DNA of 64,000 nucleotides from Lachnospiraceae bacterium RM5 (lineage in GTDB: Bacteria; Bacillota; Clostridia; Lachnospirales; Lachnospiraceae): assembly GCA_900110975.1 (NCBI GenBank), contig FOFK01000007.1:1-64000 (forward strand), read 5' to 3'. The notes below the pieces were generated by a model that ran no database searches, had not been told where the DNA came from, and saw nothing but the letters and a program-made list of their open reading frames with translations. Position 1 is the stretch's first letter, and each line of letters begins with the position of its first letter. The position numbers and the translations under genes are program-made. Positions 17,135 through 26,148 of this stretch are shown here, in pieces.

Positions 17135-18070
17135 ATGAGCGAAATCAAACAGAGTGCATTAGAAATTATCGGAGGAACACCTATATTACAGGTGAATGGG
17201 TATGCAAAGAAAAGAGAAATTACAGAGGCAACAGTACTTGCTAAACTTGAGTATTTAAATCCGGCAGGATCAGTTAAAGACAGAATTGCATTAGCAATGA
17301 TCGAAGATGCAGAGGCAAGTGGAAAATTAAAACCTGGAGCAACTATCATAGAGCCAACAAGTGGTAATACAGGAATTGGTCTTGCAGCAGTTGCAGCTGC
17401 TAAAGGTTACAAAGCAATTCTTACTCTTCCTGACACAATGAGTGTTGAAAGAAGAAATCTTCTTAAAGCTTATGGAGCAGAACTTGTTCTTACAGAAGGT
17501 GCTAAAGGAATGAAAGGAGCAATTGCAAAAGCAGAAGAACTCAATAAGGAAATTGAGGGATCAATAATCCTTGGACAGTTTGTAAATCCTGCAAATCCAA
17601 AAGTTCATAAAGAAACAACAGGTCCTGAAATCTGGAAGCAGACAGAAGGAAAAATCGATATCTTCATCGCAGGTGTTGGTACAGGCGGAACAATTACAGG
17701 TGTAGGTGAATATTTAAAAGAACAGAATCCGGATGTAAAGGTAGTTGCAGTTGAGCCTGCTACAAGTGCAGTTCTTTCAACAGGAACACCGGGAGCACAT
17801 AAGATTCAGGGAATTGGAGCAGGATTCGTACCTGATGTACTCAACACTAAAGTATATGACGAGATTATCACAATTGAAAACGAAGATGCATTTGCAGAAG
17901 GAAAAGCGTTTGCTACTTCAGAAGGTATCCTTGTTGGTATTTCTTCAGGAGCTGCATTAAAGGCAGCAGAAATTCTTGCTAAGAGACCTGAAAATAAAGG
18001 CAAAACAATTGTGGCATTGCTTCCTGATTCAGGAGACAGATATTTATCAACACCATTATTTAATTCATAA
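17135..18070 (+). CDS. cysK: Cysteine synthase A (O-acetylserine sulfhydrylase)
   Basis: A 311-residue PLP enzyme that makes L-cysteine from O-acetylserine and sulfide. The PLP Lys is in [11 protein letters not shown], the phosphate/asparagine loop is [12 protein letters not shown], and the glycine-rich loop is [10 protein letters not shown]. Length and motifs are standard for CysK. The AAGGAGG site before the ATG is strong. The neighbouring yezD gene 14 nt downstream and the leader module upstream make this a regulated sulfur-assimilation operon; it would capture sulfide released by the reductases of the island. Confidence 0.93.
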   Translation: MSEIKQSALEIIGGTPILQVNGYAKKREITEATVLAKLEYLNPAGSVKDRIALAMIEDAEASGKLKPGATIIEPTSGNTGIGLAAVAAAKGYKAILTLPDTMSVERRNLLKAYGAELVLTEGAKGMKGAIAKAEELNKEIEGSIILGQFVNPANPKVHKETTGPEIWKQTEGKIDIFIAGVGTGGTITGVGEYLKEQNPDVKVVAVEPATSAVLSTGTPGAHKIQGIGAGFVPDVLNTKVYDEIITIENEDAFAEGKAFATSEGILVGISSGAALKAAEILAKRPENKGKTIVALLPDSGDRYLSTPLFNS

Positions 18071-18084
18071 AAGAGGTGAGGATA

Positions 18085-18234
18085 ATGGGAAAAAATTCTT
18101 TGGATTCTGATTATTATATTAAAGAAGTTGAAAAGATGGTTAATGAAGTGGAATTTGGAAAAGTTACTTTAATAATTCAGGATGGAAGAGTTATTCAAAT
18201 TGATAAGACTGAAAAAATAAGATTACAGCCATAA
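18085..18234 (+). CDS. yezD: YezD family protein (DUF2292)
   Basis: A 49-residue protein beginning MGKNSLDSDYYIKEVEK and containing the family core FGKVTLIIQDGRVIQIDKTEKIRL. YezD/DUF2292 proteins are small cytosolic proteins of unknown function that often lie in sulfate or cysteine operons; here it directly follows cysK. AAGAGGTGAG stands 5 nt before the ATG. The family assignment is from the diagnostic VTLxIQDGRVxQIxKTEKxRL wording. Confidence 0.85.
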   Translation: MGKNSLDSDYYIKEVEKMVNEVEFGKVTLIIQDGRVIQIDKTEKIRLQP

Positions 18235-18271
18235 TAAAACTTTTAAAAACTAAAAAAATATATAAGACGTG

Positions 18272-18334
18272 ATCTGACTCCCGCTTTATATATAACCAGT
18301 GGTGAGTAGGTATTTATACCGGTGGGAGTCAGAT
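18272..18334 (+). other. Structured RNA element with perfect 11-bp closing stem
   Basis: ATCTGACTCCC (18272-18282) is perfectly complementary to GGGAGTCAGAT (18324-18334). The 41-nt interior contains ACC-AGT-GGT and GGTA-TTTA-TACC pairings, so a multi-branched fold is possible. There is no T-run, so it is not a simple terminator. It lies just before the tRNA-like sequence and about 130 nt before nifB. I do not recognise it as any known riboswitch. Confidence 0.6.
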
Positions 18335-18339
18335 ATTAA

Positions 18340-18409
18340 GATGCCGTAGCCGTAGGAAAGGCATAGGTTTACAAAACTGAAGTTGATGGTTCGAATCCAT
18401 CCGGTATCG
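18340..18409 (+). tRNA. tRNA-like sequence, anticodon ACA (Cys codon UGU), no encoded CCA
   Basis: A cloverleaf can be drawn over 70 nt. The acceptor GATGCCG (18340-18346) pairs with CGGTATC (18402-18408), with one G-T. T8-A9 follow. The D arm is GCC/GGC with GG in its loop. The anticodon arm is TAGGT-TTACAAA-ACTGA with one A-G mismatch, and the T arm is a perfect GATGG-TTCGAAT-CCATC. The anticodon reads ACA at 18371-18373, after the conserved T33. The discriminator is G and no CCA follows, both unlike normal tRNA-Cys (GCA anticodon, U73). It may be an unusual tRNA, a regulatory mimic or a decayed tRNA. Confidence 0.55.
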
Positions 18410-18462
18410 TTTCAGCATTTTACTTGCTGATTAGTAACAAAAAAACAGAGAGTGGGTGTCAT

Positions 18463-19327
18463 ATGAGCAATACATATAAAGACTTGCAGAATTCTCATCC
18501 TTGTTTTGGAGGACACAAAAATAACGCGGGAAGAATTCATCTTCCGGTGAGTCCGGGATGTAATATAGCCTGTCGGTTTTGTGACAGAACCATAAATGAT
18601 GTAGAGGAAAGACCGGGTGTAACTTCTAAAGTTTTAAAACCTTCGGATTGTGAAGAGATTTTAACAAAAGCTTTAGAAATATGTCCTGACATTAAAGTGG
18701 CAGGAATTGCAGGACCCGGAGATACGTTAGCAACAGATAATGCATTTGAAACATTTAAGATTATTAAAGAAAAATTTCCTGATTTAATAAAATGTATGAG
18801 CACTAACGGATTGCTGTTGAATGAGAGAGCACAGGATGTGATAGATGTGGGAATTGATTCCCTTACAGTTACGGTAAATGCTGTGGATCCCGAAATTGAA
18901 AGCAAATTGAATGCATTTATTATTTATCATGGCGAAAAAATAGAGGGTGTTGAAGCAGCAAAGATTCTTATAAAAAATCAAATTGAAGGAATTAAAAAAG
19001 TTGCTAAAGCAGGGATAACAGTAAAAATTAATACTGTTCTGGTTCCGGAAATCAACGGTGATCATATTGAAGAAATTGCAAAAACCGTCAAAGAAGCGGG
19101 AGCAAGTATTTACAATATAATACCTTTGATTCCTCAACATGAACTGAAAAATCACAGAGCCCCTGTTTGTGCAGAGATTGATGAGGCAAGAACAAAAGCA
19201 TCGAAATACATAGATGTGTTCAGACATTGTCAGCACTGTCGTGCAGATGCGGTGGGAGTACCTGGAAAATCAGAATTTGGTGATCAGATTTATCAGAGAA
19301 AACTGAATGTAAAGGAGACATTTTCAC

Positions 19328-19335
<8 letters not shown>
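18463..19335 (+). CDS. nifB: NifB-like radical SAM cofactor synthase
   Basis: A 290-residue radical SAM protein. HPCF (residues 12-15), the SAM cluster motif CNIACRFC (Cys33, Cys37, Cys40), ERPGV, AGPGDTLA, STNGL and the C-terminal RHCQHCRADAVG are all hallmark NifB sequence. NifB fuses two 4Fe-4S clusters, inserts carbide and sulfur and makes NifB-co, so the nitrogenase-like enzymes here probably carry a NifB-co-derived cofactor, as MarB does for methylthio-alkane reductase. The NifX-like C-terminal domain of many NifBs is absent but is encoded as the next gene. The ATG at 18463 is preferred; an upstream TTG at 18424 lacks a ribosome site. Confidence 0.92.
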
Positions 19336-20556
<1,221 letters not shown>

Positions 20557-20619
20557 ATTTTTTTATTAATAACAATTTGACAGAAAAAATCAAAATAAAT
20601 TTATATAAAATTCTATGAG

Positions 20620-20642
20620 CTGACTGGACAACCGGAGGTTCA
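20620..20642 (+). other. CTGACTGGA-AACC-GAGGTT motif, copy near second cysteine synthase
   Basis: The segment shares its pattern with 7493-7515 upstream of the ABC importer. Here it lies between nifH and the second cysteine synthase gene, about 10 nt before that gene's GGAGG site, without the complementary 3' arm present at the importer. The conservation suggests a short RNA element; its function is unknown. Confidence 0.35.
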
Positions 20643-20663
20643 AATTGATAGGAGGAAAAAAAT

Positions 20664-21647
20664 ATGGGAATTTATAATTCAATTACAGAACTTGTTGGAA
20701 AAACACCTCTTCTTCAGTTAAACGGTTTCCAGAAGAAGAATAATATCCAGGCAAATATTATTGGAAAGTTAGAGTACTTTAATCCAAACCAGAGTGTAAA
20801 GGATCGTATAGCACTTGCTATGATTGAGGATGCAGAAAGCAAAGGACAGTTAAAACCGGGAGATACAATTGTTGAGACAACCAGTGGAAATACAGGAATA
20901 GGCCTTGCAGCCATCGCGGCATCTAAAGGATATCCTTTCAGAGTATATGTTCAGGATCAGGTAAGTGAAGAGAGATTTAAGGTTATCAAAGCTTTTGGAG
21001 GTACTACTATAAAACTCACAGAAGAGCCTGCAATTGCAAAAACATTAAAAGAAACAAATGGCGATTTTGTTGCGGCAATAAAGAGTTTAAAGGAAGAAGT
21101 ACTGGACAAGGAAGAAAATGTATTCTTTGTAGATCAATGTTCAAATCCTGCAAATCCAGCAGTACATAAGAGAACTACAGGCCCTGAAATCTGGGAAGAT
21201 ACAGAAGGAAAAATCGATATTCTCGTTGCCTGTGCAGGAACAGGTGGAACAATTTCAGGAACAGGAGCTTATCTTAAAGAGAAGAATCCTGATATTAAAA
21301 TCGTAGGTGTTCAGCCGGGACCAAACTCACTTCCAAGTGATGAAGTTCCACAGCCTGAAAATGAAATTACAGGAGTACATCCATTTGTTGGTGTTGCGGA
21401 TAATCTTATTCCTTCAACACTTGATAGAAATATTTATGATGATTATATTGCAGTTGAAGCATTAGATGCGTATGAAACAGCGCGTCAGGTTGCTAAGACT
21501 GATGGTATTTTGGTAGGTGAGTCGTCAGGAGCTGCATTGTTTGCGGCAAAGACACTTGCAGAGAAAGAAGAAAATAAGGGAAAGAATATTGTAGTAATTT
21601 TCCCTGATACGGGACTTAGATATCTTTCTACCGGACTATTTGATTAG
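20664..21647 (+). CDS. Cysteine synthase family protein, embedded in the nitrogenase-like operon
   Basis: A 327-residue fold type II PLP enzyme related to CysK. The PLP Lys is in [13 protein letters not shown] and the glycine loop is ACAGTGGTISG. The substrate loop reads [12 protein letters not shown], where CysK has EPTSGNTG, and there is an extra segment (about residues 125-150) before the DQCSNPANP region. These differences and its place between nifH and the second nifD-like gene suggest a specialised beta-replacement enzyme that captures a sulfur product of the reductase, rather than a simple cysK duplicate. That role is an inference. Confidence 0.85.
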   Translation: MGIYNSITELVGKTPLLQLNGFQKKNNIQANIIGKLEYFNPNQSVKDRIALAMIEDAESKGQLKPGDTIVETTSGNTGIGLAAIAASKGYPFRVYVQDQVSEERFKVIKAFGGTTIKLTEEPAIAKTLKETNGDFVAAIKSLKEEVLDKEENVFFVDQCSNPANPAVHKRTTGPEIWEDTEGKIDILVACAGTGGTISGTGAYLKEKNPDIKIVGVQPGPNSLPSDEVPQPENEITGVHPFVGVADNLIPSTLDRNIYDDYIAVEALDAYETARQVAKTDGILVGESSGAALFAAKTLAEKEENKGKNIVVIFPDTGLRYLSTGLFD

Positions 21648-21658
21648 GAGGACTAAAA

Positions 21659-23125
21659 ATGGCTATTAATACTAGTAATTCAAATGTAGCTACGAGAGAA
21701 AACCGAATAGGTTCAATTACAGGATATGTTGGAACGTTAAAGGATTTGGCATCACAGAGTGAATGTGGAACTTTAAAAGGTTGTTCAAGATGTTTTTCAC
21801 AGTCAAGCACCTGTTTATCAATGTGCGGACTTAGCCAGCTTGCAGGAATCAGGGACGTGGCCATTATTCATCACGGACCTGCAGGATGTTCTGTAACAAG
21901 TGCAAATTCATATTATATGTCAAGAGTAATGGCAAAGAAGAGAGGAGTAACAAGCAGTACAGTATATGTTGGAACTGATATGAATGAAAATGATACTATT
22001 TTCGGTTCAACAGCAACACTTAGAGATGTAATACTGGAAGTTAACAAAAGATATTCTCCTAAAGCTATTTTTGTCTCAAGCTCATGTGCTACAGGTATTA
22101 TCGGCGAAGATATTGACAGCATTGTTGACGATGTAAGGGAAGAGGTTGGAGTACCAATTGTTGCTGTTCATTGTGAAGGTTTTAAATCAAGAATCTGGGC
22201 AACAGGTTTTGATATTTCAGATCATGCAGTTTTACAGGAAATTGTTAAACCTCCAAGAGAGGGAGTTAAGACAAATAAGATTAACTTTAAGAACTTCTTT
22301 GAGAGTGCCAGACCTGAGATTATAGAAATGTTTAAGCAGTTTGATCTTGAACCTGTATTTTTATACTGTAACTCAACAATTGAAGAGTTGTCACATCTTT
22401 CAGAAAGTATAGCTACAACCTGTATTTGCGGCACTTTAGGTAACTATCTTGGAAATGCACTTGAAGAACAATATGGTGTGCCATATGTAAGAAGTATTAA
22501 CCAGTGTGGTATAACAGGTTTTGAAACATGGTTAAGAGAAATCGGTAAGGTTACAGGCAGAAGTGATAAAATTGAGAAATATATAGAAGAGCAGCGTGCA
22601 ATTTATATTCCACAGATTGAGGAAGTTAAGAAGGAATTGAAAGGACTTACAGCAGTGCTTGGAATGGGTCCGGGATATACTTTTGAAGTATCAAGAGTAC
22701 TTAATGAACTTGGAATTAAGGTTGTATGGGCACTTGCCTGGCATTATGACAAGAAGTATGAGGATGGAAATGTTCCTCCTTCAATGAAATATCTTCTTGA
22801 TAATGACATTGATTTTGAAGCAAGTGTTGCCGATCAGCAGAACTATGAAGTAATGAATATTTTGAATAAATATAAACCGGATATGTATCTTTCAAGACAT
22901 CCGGGCTCAACAGTATGGGCAATCAAAAATGGTACACCGGCAATTTATGTTGCTGATGAATACTCAATTTTTGGCTATCAGCATACATTGGAATTTGCAA
23001 AGACAATTGTTGATGCAATTAAGAACAGAAGTTTTGAGGAAAATCTTGCAAAACGTACTAAGTTACCATATACAGATTGGTGGTATAAGCAGAACGTTGA
23101 TACATTTTTAGAAGAGGTGAAGTAG
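21659..23125 (+). CDS. Nitrogenase component 1-like protein, NifD-type subunit (set 2)
   Basis: A 488-residue NifD homologue. Cys52/Cys56 (STCLSMC), Cys77 (HHGPAGC) and Cys143 (SSCATGIIGEDID) cover the P-cluster positions, and HCEGFKSR follows. The N-terminus has a Cys-rich run, C36-X5-C42-X2-C45-X6-C52-X3-C56, not seen in set 1. Cys in TTCICGTLGNYL matches the FeMo-cofactor Cys ligand. At the C-terminus the sequence is GTPAIYVADEYSIFGYQHT, so the His442 position of NifD is not conserved, unlike set 1. It starts 11 nt after the cysteine synthase-like gene and is 1 nt from its NifK-like partner. Confidence 0.88.
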   Translation: MAINTSNSNVATRENRIGSITGYVGTLKDLASQSECGTLKGCSRCFSQSSTCLSMCGLSQLAGIRDVAIIHHGPAGCSVTSANSYYMSRVMAKKRGVTSSTVYVGTDMNENDTIFGSTATLRDVILEVNKRYSPKAIFVSSSCATGIIGEDIDSIVDDVREEVGVPIVAVHCEGFKSRIWATGFDISDHAVLQEIVKPPREGVKTNKINFKNFFESARPEIIEMFKQFDLEPVFLYCNSTIEELSHLSESIATTCICGTLGNYLGNALEEQYGVPYVRSINQCGITGFETWLREIGKVTGRSDKIEKYIEEQRAIYIPQIEEVKKELKGLTAVLGMGPGYTFEVSRVLNELGIKVVWALAWHYDKKYEDGNVPPSMKYLLDNDIDFEASVADQQNYEVMNILNKYKPDMYLSRHPGSTVWAIKNGTPAIYVADEYSIFGYQHTLEFAKTIVDAIKNRSFEENLAKRTKLPYTDWWYKQNVDTFLEEVK

Positions 23126-23126
23126 A

Positions 23127-24425
23127 ATGGCAAAATTATTAGATAAACAAAGATATAAATGTGCGTTGGGAGCTATGCAGTCTGTTCAGGCAATTACCAG
23201 AGCCTTGCCAATACTTCATTCAGGTCCGGGCTGTGCACAGAAATTATCTGAATCAACTGGAAGTTCAGGTTATTTCTCACCTAACATTTTTCCATGTACA
23301 AGTATTAATGAAAAAGATGTTGTATTCGGTGGTGTTAAGAAATTAAATTCAACAATCGAAAATGCATTAAAAGTAATAGATGCAGATTTATATGTAGTAT
23401 TAACAGGTTGTATTCCTGAAATTGTTGGTGATGATACAGGTGAAGTTGTATCAAGATTTGAGGATGCAGATAAGCCTGTAATATATGCACCAACAGCAGG
23501 ATTTAAAGGAAATAATTATAAAGGACATGAGCAGGTTGTTGATGCAATTGTGGATCAGTATCTGAAAAAATCAGAGACAAAACAGAAAGGTCTTGTAAAT
23601 ATCTGGGCTGATGTACCATATCAGGATTTGTTCTGGTTAGGAAATTTACGTGAACTGGAAAAACTTATTAGTGAACTTGGATTAACTCCAAATACAATAT
23701 TCGGATATAACAGGGGGATTAAAAATATAGATAAAATTCCTGAGGCAGAATTTAATTTACTTGTATCTCCATGGGTTGGGCTCAACAATATGAAGAAGAT
23801 GGAAAGAAAATTAGGTATTCCATATCTTCATTATAAGACTCTTCCAATAGGAGCAACAGAGACAAGCAAATTCTTAAGAGAAGTTGGAAAGTTTGCAGGA
23901 GTTGATGAGGAGAAAGTTGAATCTGTAATTAAAGTGCATGAAGATTATTACTATTATCTGATTGAAAGATATGCAGATCTTTTCCTTGAAAACAGAGTTA
24001 TCAACAAACAGTTTACGGTTGTATCTGATGCACATTATGCTCTTGGAATTACAAAATTCCTTGCAAATGATTTAGGATTGGTTCCGGCTAAGCAGTTTGT
24101 TGTTGATGATACTCCAAAGAACAGAAGGGAAGAAATAGCTGAAGAATTCAAGAAACTTAATTTTGGATTAGAAGCAGAAGTTTCTTTCGAGACAGATGGA
24201 TTTAAGATTCATGAAGAAATAAAGAATCATGATTACCACGGTTATCCACTTATACTTGGTGGTTATTACGAGAAGGAAGTTACAGAGAGTCTTAAGGGTA
24301 ACTTCTTAAATGTATCATATCCGGTTCAGGACAAGGTTATTTTGGATGATTCATATGTGGGATACACAGGTGGAATCAGACTTATTGAAGATATTTATAC
24401 TGTGGCTGTCCAGAGATTTAACTAG
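23127..24425 (+). CDS. Nitrogenase component 1-like protein, NifK-type subunit (set 2)
   Basis: A 432-residue NifK homologue. Cys12 (YKCALGAMQSV), Cys36 (HSGPGC) and Cys95 (LTGCIPEIVGDD) match the P-cluster ligands, and PTAGFKGNNYKGHEQVV corresponds to the TPSF-G region of NifK. It lacks the N-terminal extension of true NifK. The set 2 pair shares nifB, nifX-like and nifH genes in one apparent operon (18.4-24.9 kb), so this is the core nitrogenase-like reductase of the island. GAAGAGGTGAAG provides its ribosome site. Confidence 0.88.
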   Translation: MAKLLDKQRYKCALGAMQSVQAITRALPILHSGPGCAQKLSESTGSSGYFSPNIFPCTSINEKDVVFGGVKKLNSTIENALKVIDADLYVVLTGCIPEIVGDDTGEVVSRFEDADKPVIYAPTAGFKGNNYKGHEQVVDAIVDQYLKKSETKQKGLVNIWADVPYQDLFWLGNLRELEKLISELGLTPNTIFGYNRGIKNIDKIPEAEFNLLVSPWVGLNNMKKMERKLGIPYLHYKTLPIGATETSKFLREVGKFAGVDEEKVESVIKVHEDYYYYLIERYADLFLENRVINKQFTVVSDAHYALGITKFLANDLGLVPAKQFVVDDTPKNRREEIAEEFKKLNFGLEAEVSFETDGFKIHEEIKNHDYHGYPLILGGYYEKEVTESLKGNFLNVSYPVQDKVILDDSYVGYTGGIRLIEDIYTVAVQRFN

Positions 24426-24441
24426 TGTATGAGGTGATACA

Positions 24442-24900
24442 ATGGCGTATAAAATAGCAGTAGGCTCGTCCGATGGAATAAATGTAGATTTAAAATTTGG
24501 TGAAGTAGAAAACTTTCTGATTTACGAAGTGACGGATTCTTTTAGATTAGTTGAACAAAGAGCTGTTACTGGTGGAAATAGTGAAGATGAAGGTAATGCA
24601 AATAATGTAAATAGTTCTGATTTAAGTTTGGAAAGCAACTGCAAAAAAAGCAATTGTAAATCATCAGGCTGTGGTGGCAACGGAGGCGGCTGTGGAGGTG
24701 CTGAAGGTGTTCAAAAAAAAGTTTCACTGATAGATGATTGCAGATGTGTGGTCTGTAGAAAAGTTGGATTTCAGGCGCAAAAGCAATTTGAAAAAAAGGC
24801 TATTTCAGTGTTTGACGTTGAGGTTCCGGTTGAGGAAGCTTTGAAGAAGATTACATATTACTATGAAAAGATAGATAATCATAAGACGTTAAGAACATAA
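24442..24900 (+). CDS. NifX-like protein with inserted Cys/Gly-rich loop
   Basis: A 152-residue protein. Residues 4-43 (YKIAVGSSDGINVDLKFGEVENFLIYEV) and 94-140 (DCRCVVCRKVGFQAQKQFEKKAISVFDV and the final helix) are the two halves of a NifX/NafY-type cofactor-binding domain. Between them sits an acidic/Asn-rich linker and a loop with Cys67, Cys72, Cys77 and Cys84 among glycines, followed by Cys100, Cys102 and Cys105. Seven cysteines are far more than in ordinary NifX, so the protein may hold its own metal or Fe-S cluster or cofactor precursor. It follows the set 2 NifK-like gene by 16 nt and is likely its cofactor-insertion or protection partner. Confidence 0.8.
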   Translation: MAYKIAVGSSDGINVDLKFGEVENFLIYEVTDSFRLVEQRAVTGGNSEDEGNANNVNSSDLSLESNCKKSNCKSSGCGGNGGGCGGAEGVQKKVSLIDDCRCVVCRKVGFQAQKQFEKKAISVFDVEVPVEEALKKITYYYEKIDNHKTLRT

Positions 24901-24922
24901 AGGCAGAAACGGAGACAGACTT

Positions 24923-26071
24923 ATGGAAAGAGGAGATAATACAAAATGTTTGCATCTTGCAAACGAAGATGTGGGAAAACATTACGGTGCTGTAAGTTAT
25001 CCAATATATCAGACGGCAACTTATGCACATCCGGGAGTTGGACAGAGTACAGGATATGACTATAGCAGGTTACAGAATCCTACAAGAGAACATTTGGAGA
25101 AATATATTTCACAGTTAGAAAATGGTAAAGACGCGTTTGCTTTATCAAGCGGAATGGCTGCAATTACCCTATTGTTTGAAATATTTGAGCCGGGAGACCA
25201 TATAATAGCTGAAGCGGATTTATATGGTGGAAGTATCAGACTTTTTAATAATATTTCAAAGAAAAACGGATATGAATTTACATATCTTGCATGTGCAAAT
25301 GATGATATCGAAAAACATATAAAAGAGAATACAAAAGCAATTTATTTAGAGACTCCTACAAATCCTATGATGAGTATAACTGACATAGCGGCTGTCGCAG
25401 AGATTGCAAAGAAAAGAAATCTTATTCTTATAGTTGATAATACTTTTTTGTCTCCATATTTTCAGAATCCATTGAAACTTGGTGCAGATGTGGTTATTCA
25501 TAGTGGAACAAAATTCCTTGGAGGACATAATGATACACTGGCAGGTTTTATAGTAACTGCAAATGATAAAATAATTGAGAAATTAAGATTCTTAATTAAG
25601 ACAACGGGAGCAGGGCTGGCTCCATTTGATGCATGGTTGATTTTGCGTGGAATTAAAACATTAGGAATCCGAATGGAGAAAGCTGAGAAAAATGCTTTGG
25701 AGATTGCAAGGTGGTTAAAAAATAGTAAGCATGTATTGGATGTTTATTATCCGGGATTGCCTGATCATCCGGGGCATGAAATTATTAAAAAGCAGGCAAA
25801 AGGATTTGGCTCAATGATTACATTTAATGTTGACAGCAAAGCAAATGCATTAAAAATACTAAAGAAAGTTGAATTGATAAGATTTGCGGAAAGCCTCGGA
25901 GGTGTGGAGACACTTATAACATATCCGACTACACAGACACATGCGGATGTTCCTGAAGAAGTAAGAATCAAAAATGGTATTACAGACAGGACATTAAGAC
26001 TTTCAACAGGAATAGAGGATGTAGAGGATATCATAGAAGAACTGGAGTCAATATTTTGTGAACTGGATTAG
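24923..26071 (+). CDS. Transsulfuration PLP enzyme (cystathionine gamma-synthase/lyase family)
   Basis: A 382-residue Cys/Met metabolism enzyme. SGMAAITLLFEIFEPGDHII is the family fingerprint, DNTFLSPYFQNPLKLGADVVIHSGTKFLGGHND contains the PLP Lys, and LSTGIEDVEDIIEELE closes the protein. The family includes cystathionine gamma-synthase, gamma-lyase and MetI-type O-acetylhomoserine thiolyases; the sequence alone does not settle which. In this island it would pass sulfur between cysteine and homocysteine. It starts 22 nt after the NifX-like gene and may end the nitrogenase-like operon. Confidence 0.88.
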   Translation: MERGDNTKCLHLANEDVGKHYGAVSYPIYQTATYAHPGVGQSTGYDYSRLQNPTREHLEKYISQLENGKDAFALSSGMAAITLLFEIFEPGDHIIAEADLYGGSIRLFNNISKKNGYEFTYLACANDDIEKHIKENTKAIYLETPTNPMMSITDIAAVAEIAKKRNLILIVDNTFLSPYFQNPLKLGADVVIHSGTKFLGGHNDTLAGFIVTANDKIIEKLRFLIKTTGAGLAPFDAWLILRGIKTLGIRMEKAEKNALEIARWLKNSKHVLDVYYPGLPDHPGHEIIKKQAKGFGSMITFNVDSKANALKILKKVELIRFAESLGGVETLITYPTTQTHADVPEEVRIKNGITDRTLRLSTGIEDVEDIIEELESIFCELD

Positions 26072-26148
26072 CGGTCTGGTTATTTAAGAAACGTTACACC
26101 AAAGTGGTGATAAGAGTGATAAATATATATGAATTGAGGTGATGTAAA

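Noticed and set aside
18340-18409. Ordinary tRNA-Cys gene
   Set aside because: Anticodon ACA, G discriminator, three-pair D stem, anticodon-stem mismatch and missing CCA are all unlike standard tRNA-Cys, so it is listed only as tRNA-like.
18424-18462. Earlier TTG start for nifB
   Set aside because: There is no ribosome site before 18424, while the NifB homology (HPC motif) begins shortly after the ATG at 18463.
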